This document shows positions 14,273 to 14,434 of a stretch of DNA of 14,434 nt, in pieces. The notes under the pieces were generated by a model. The model saw nothing but the letters and a program-made list of their open reading frames with translations. It did not search any database and was not told the DNA's origin. Numbering within the stretch: position 1 is the first letter of the stretch; each line of letters starts with the position of its first letter. The translations under genes were made by a program, and so were the position numbers. The stretch lies in NCBI GenBank assembly GCA_910586725.1, contig CAJUJL010000046.1, forward strand, positions 7,113 to 21,546, given 5' to 3'. The stretch comes from an uncultured Lachnospiraceae bacterium. GTDB lineage: Bacteria > Bacillota > Clostridia > Lachnospirales > Lachnospiraceae.

Positions 14273-14299
14273 TAAAGTATCGGAACATCCATCCGATAT
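14273..14299 (+). promoter_or_regulatory. Sigma-28-type promoter of the flagellin gene
   Basis: TAAA (14273-14276), exactly 15 bp of spacer, then TCCGATAT (14292-14299) match the sigma-28 consensus at 11 of 12 positions. This is the best such promoter in the window and fits the most highly expressed late flagellar gene. Transcription should begin near 14306, giving a leader of about 125 nt. A 7-bp inverted repeat (TATCGGA at 14278-14284, TCCGATA at 14292-14298) overlaps the spacer and -10. Confidence 0.82.
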
Positions 14300-14318
14300 A
14301 TATAACAAGTAAACAAGA

Positions 14319-14330
14319 TAACAATTGTTA
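14319..14330. promoter_or_regulatory. 12-bp perfect palindrome in the flagellin leader
   Basis: TAACAATTGTTA is identical to its reverse complement and lies about 13-25 bp after the predicted transcription start, an operator-like place. It is embedded in a wider inverted repeat, CAAGTAA (14306-14312) with TTACTTG (14328-14334). It could be a protein-binding site on DNA or an RNA hairpin; no binding protein is identified. Confidence 0.5.
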
Positions 14331-14388
14331 CTTGGCAGCGTCGGACCGATAAAAGACATTCGGAAAGGCGCGCTACAAAAACAAGATT

Positions 14389-14406
14389 TGCAGCATGGAA
14401 GCTGCA
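14389..14406 (+). promoter_or_regulatory. Candidate CsrA-binding hairpin in the flagellin leader
   Basis: TGCAGC (14389-14394) pairs with GCTGCA (14401-14406), leaving the hexaloop ATGGAA with GGA at 14397-14399. A GGA exposed in a hairpin loop is the classical CsrA target. A second site is the ribosome binding sequence AAGGAGG (14415-14421), whose GGA triplets lie about 18 nt further on. This pairing of a hairpin site with a Shine-Dalgarno site resembles the two CsrA sites of the Bacillus subtilis hag leader. The csrA gene lies 4 kb upstream. Confidence 0.65.
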
Positions 14407-14429
14407 GTATATTCAAGGAGGAAAATAAT

Positions 14430-14434
14430 ATGGT
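14430..14434 (+). CDS. Flagellin, 5' end only (truncated by the window edge)
   Basis: Only ATG GT is visible, 8 nt after a strong AAGGAGG (14415-14421). The first residues would be Met-Val, as in many Lachnospiraceae flagellins. The call depends on context: a near-perfect sigma-28 promoter, a long leader with CsrA-type sites, and the preceding fliD-fliS genes. No coding sequence is available to confirm it. Confidence 0.65.

Overview
The window looks like chromosomal DNA of a motile, Gram-positive clostridium, most likely a member of the Lachnospiraceae. Evidence: strong AGGAGG-type ribosome binding sites before nearly every gene, moderate base composition, a FliW/CsrA pair next to the flagellar genes, sigma-28-type promoter motifs, and a flagellin-like start (Met-Val) at the right edge. 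Every gene is on the + strand. The organism call is inference; no rRNA or tRNA is present to confirm it.

Left part (1-3617): two and a half copies of a 54-bp tandem repeat, carrying hairpins and Shine-Dalgarno sequences, lie directly upstream of a P-type (PMCA-like) Ca2+ ATPase gene. A HAD-superfamily phosphatase-like gene follows 2 bp after it. These two probably form one transcription unit unrelated to motility.

Centre (3618-10447): a flagellar late-gene operon, flgM-flgN-flgK1-flgK2-flgL-fliW-csrA, opens with a sigma-28-like promoter. Two different full-length FlgK proteins are encoded in tandem. Right part (10448-14248): a second unit, flaG-fliD-fliS-(fliT-like), has its own sigma-28-like promoter and an unusual leader containing a GC-rich hairpin. 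The window ends with the complete promoter and 5' leader of a flagellin gene and only its first five bases.

Together these genes make up the filament end of flagellar assembly. FlgK1/2 and FlgL form the hook-filament junction, FliD the cap, and flagellin the filament. FlgN, FliS and the FliT-like protein are export chaperones. FlgM holds sigma-28 until the hook is complete, and FliW/CsrA adjusts flagellin translation. The flagellin leader has the two expected CsrA targets, a GGA-loop hairpin and a GGA-containing Shine-Dalgarno, so the whole homeostatic circuit (FlgM-sigma-28 and FliW-CsrA-flagellin) can be read in one window. Less expected features are the covarying repeat hairpin, the palindromes in the flagellin control region, the large inserts in FliD and FlgL, and the tandem FlgK paralogues.
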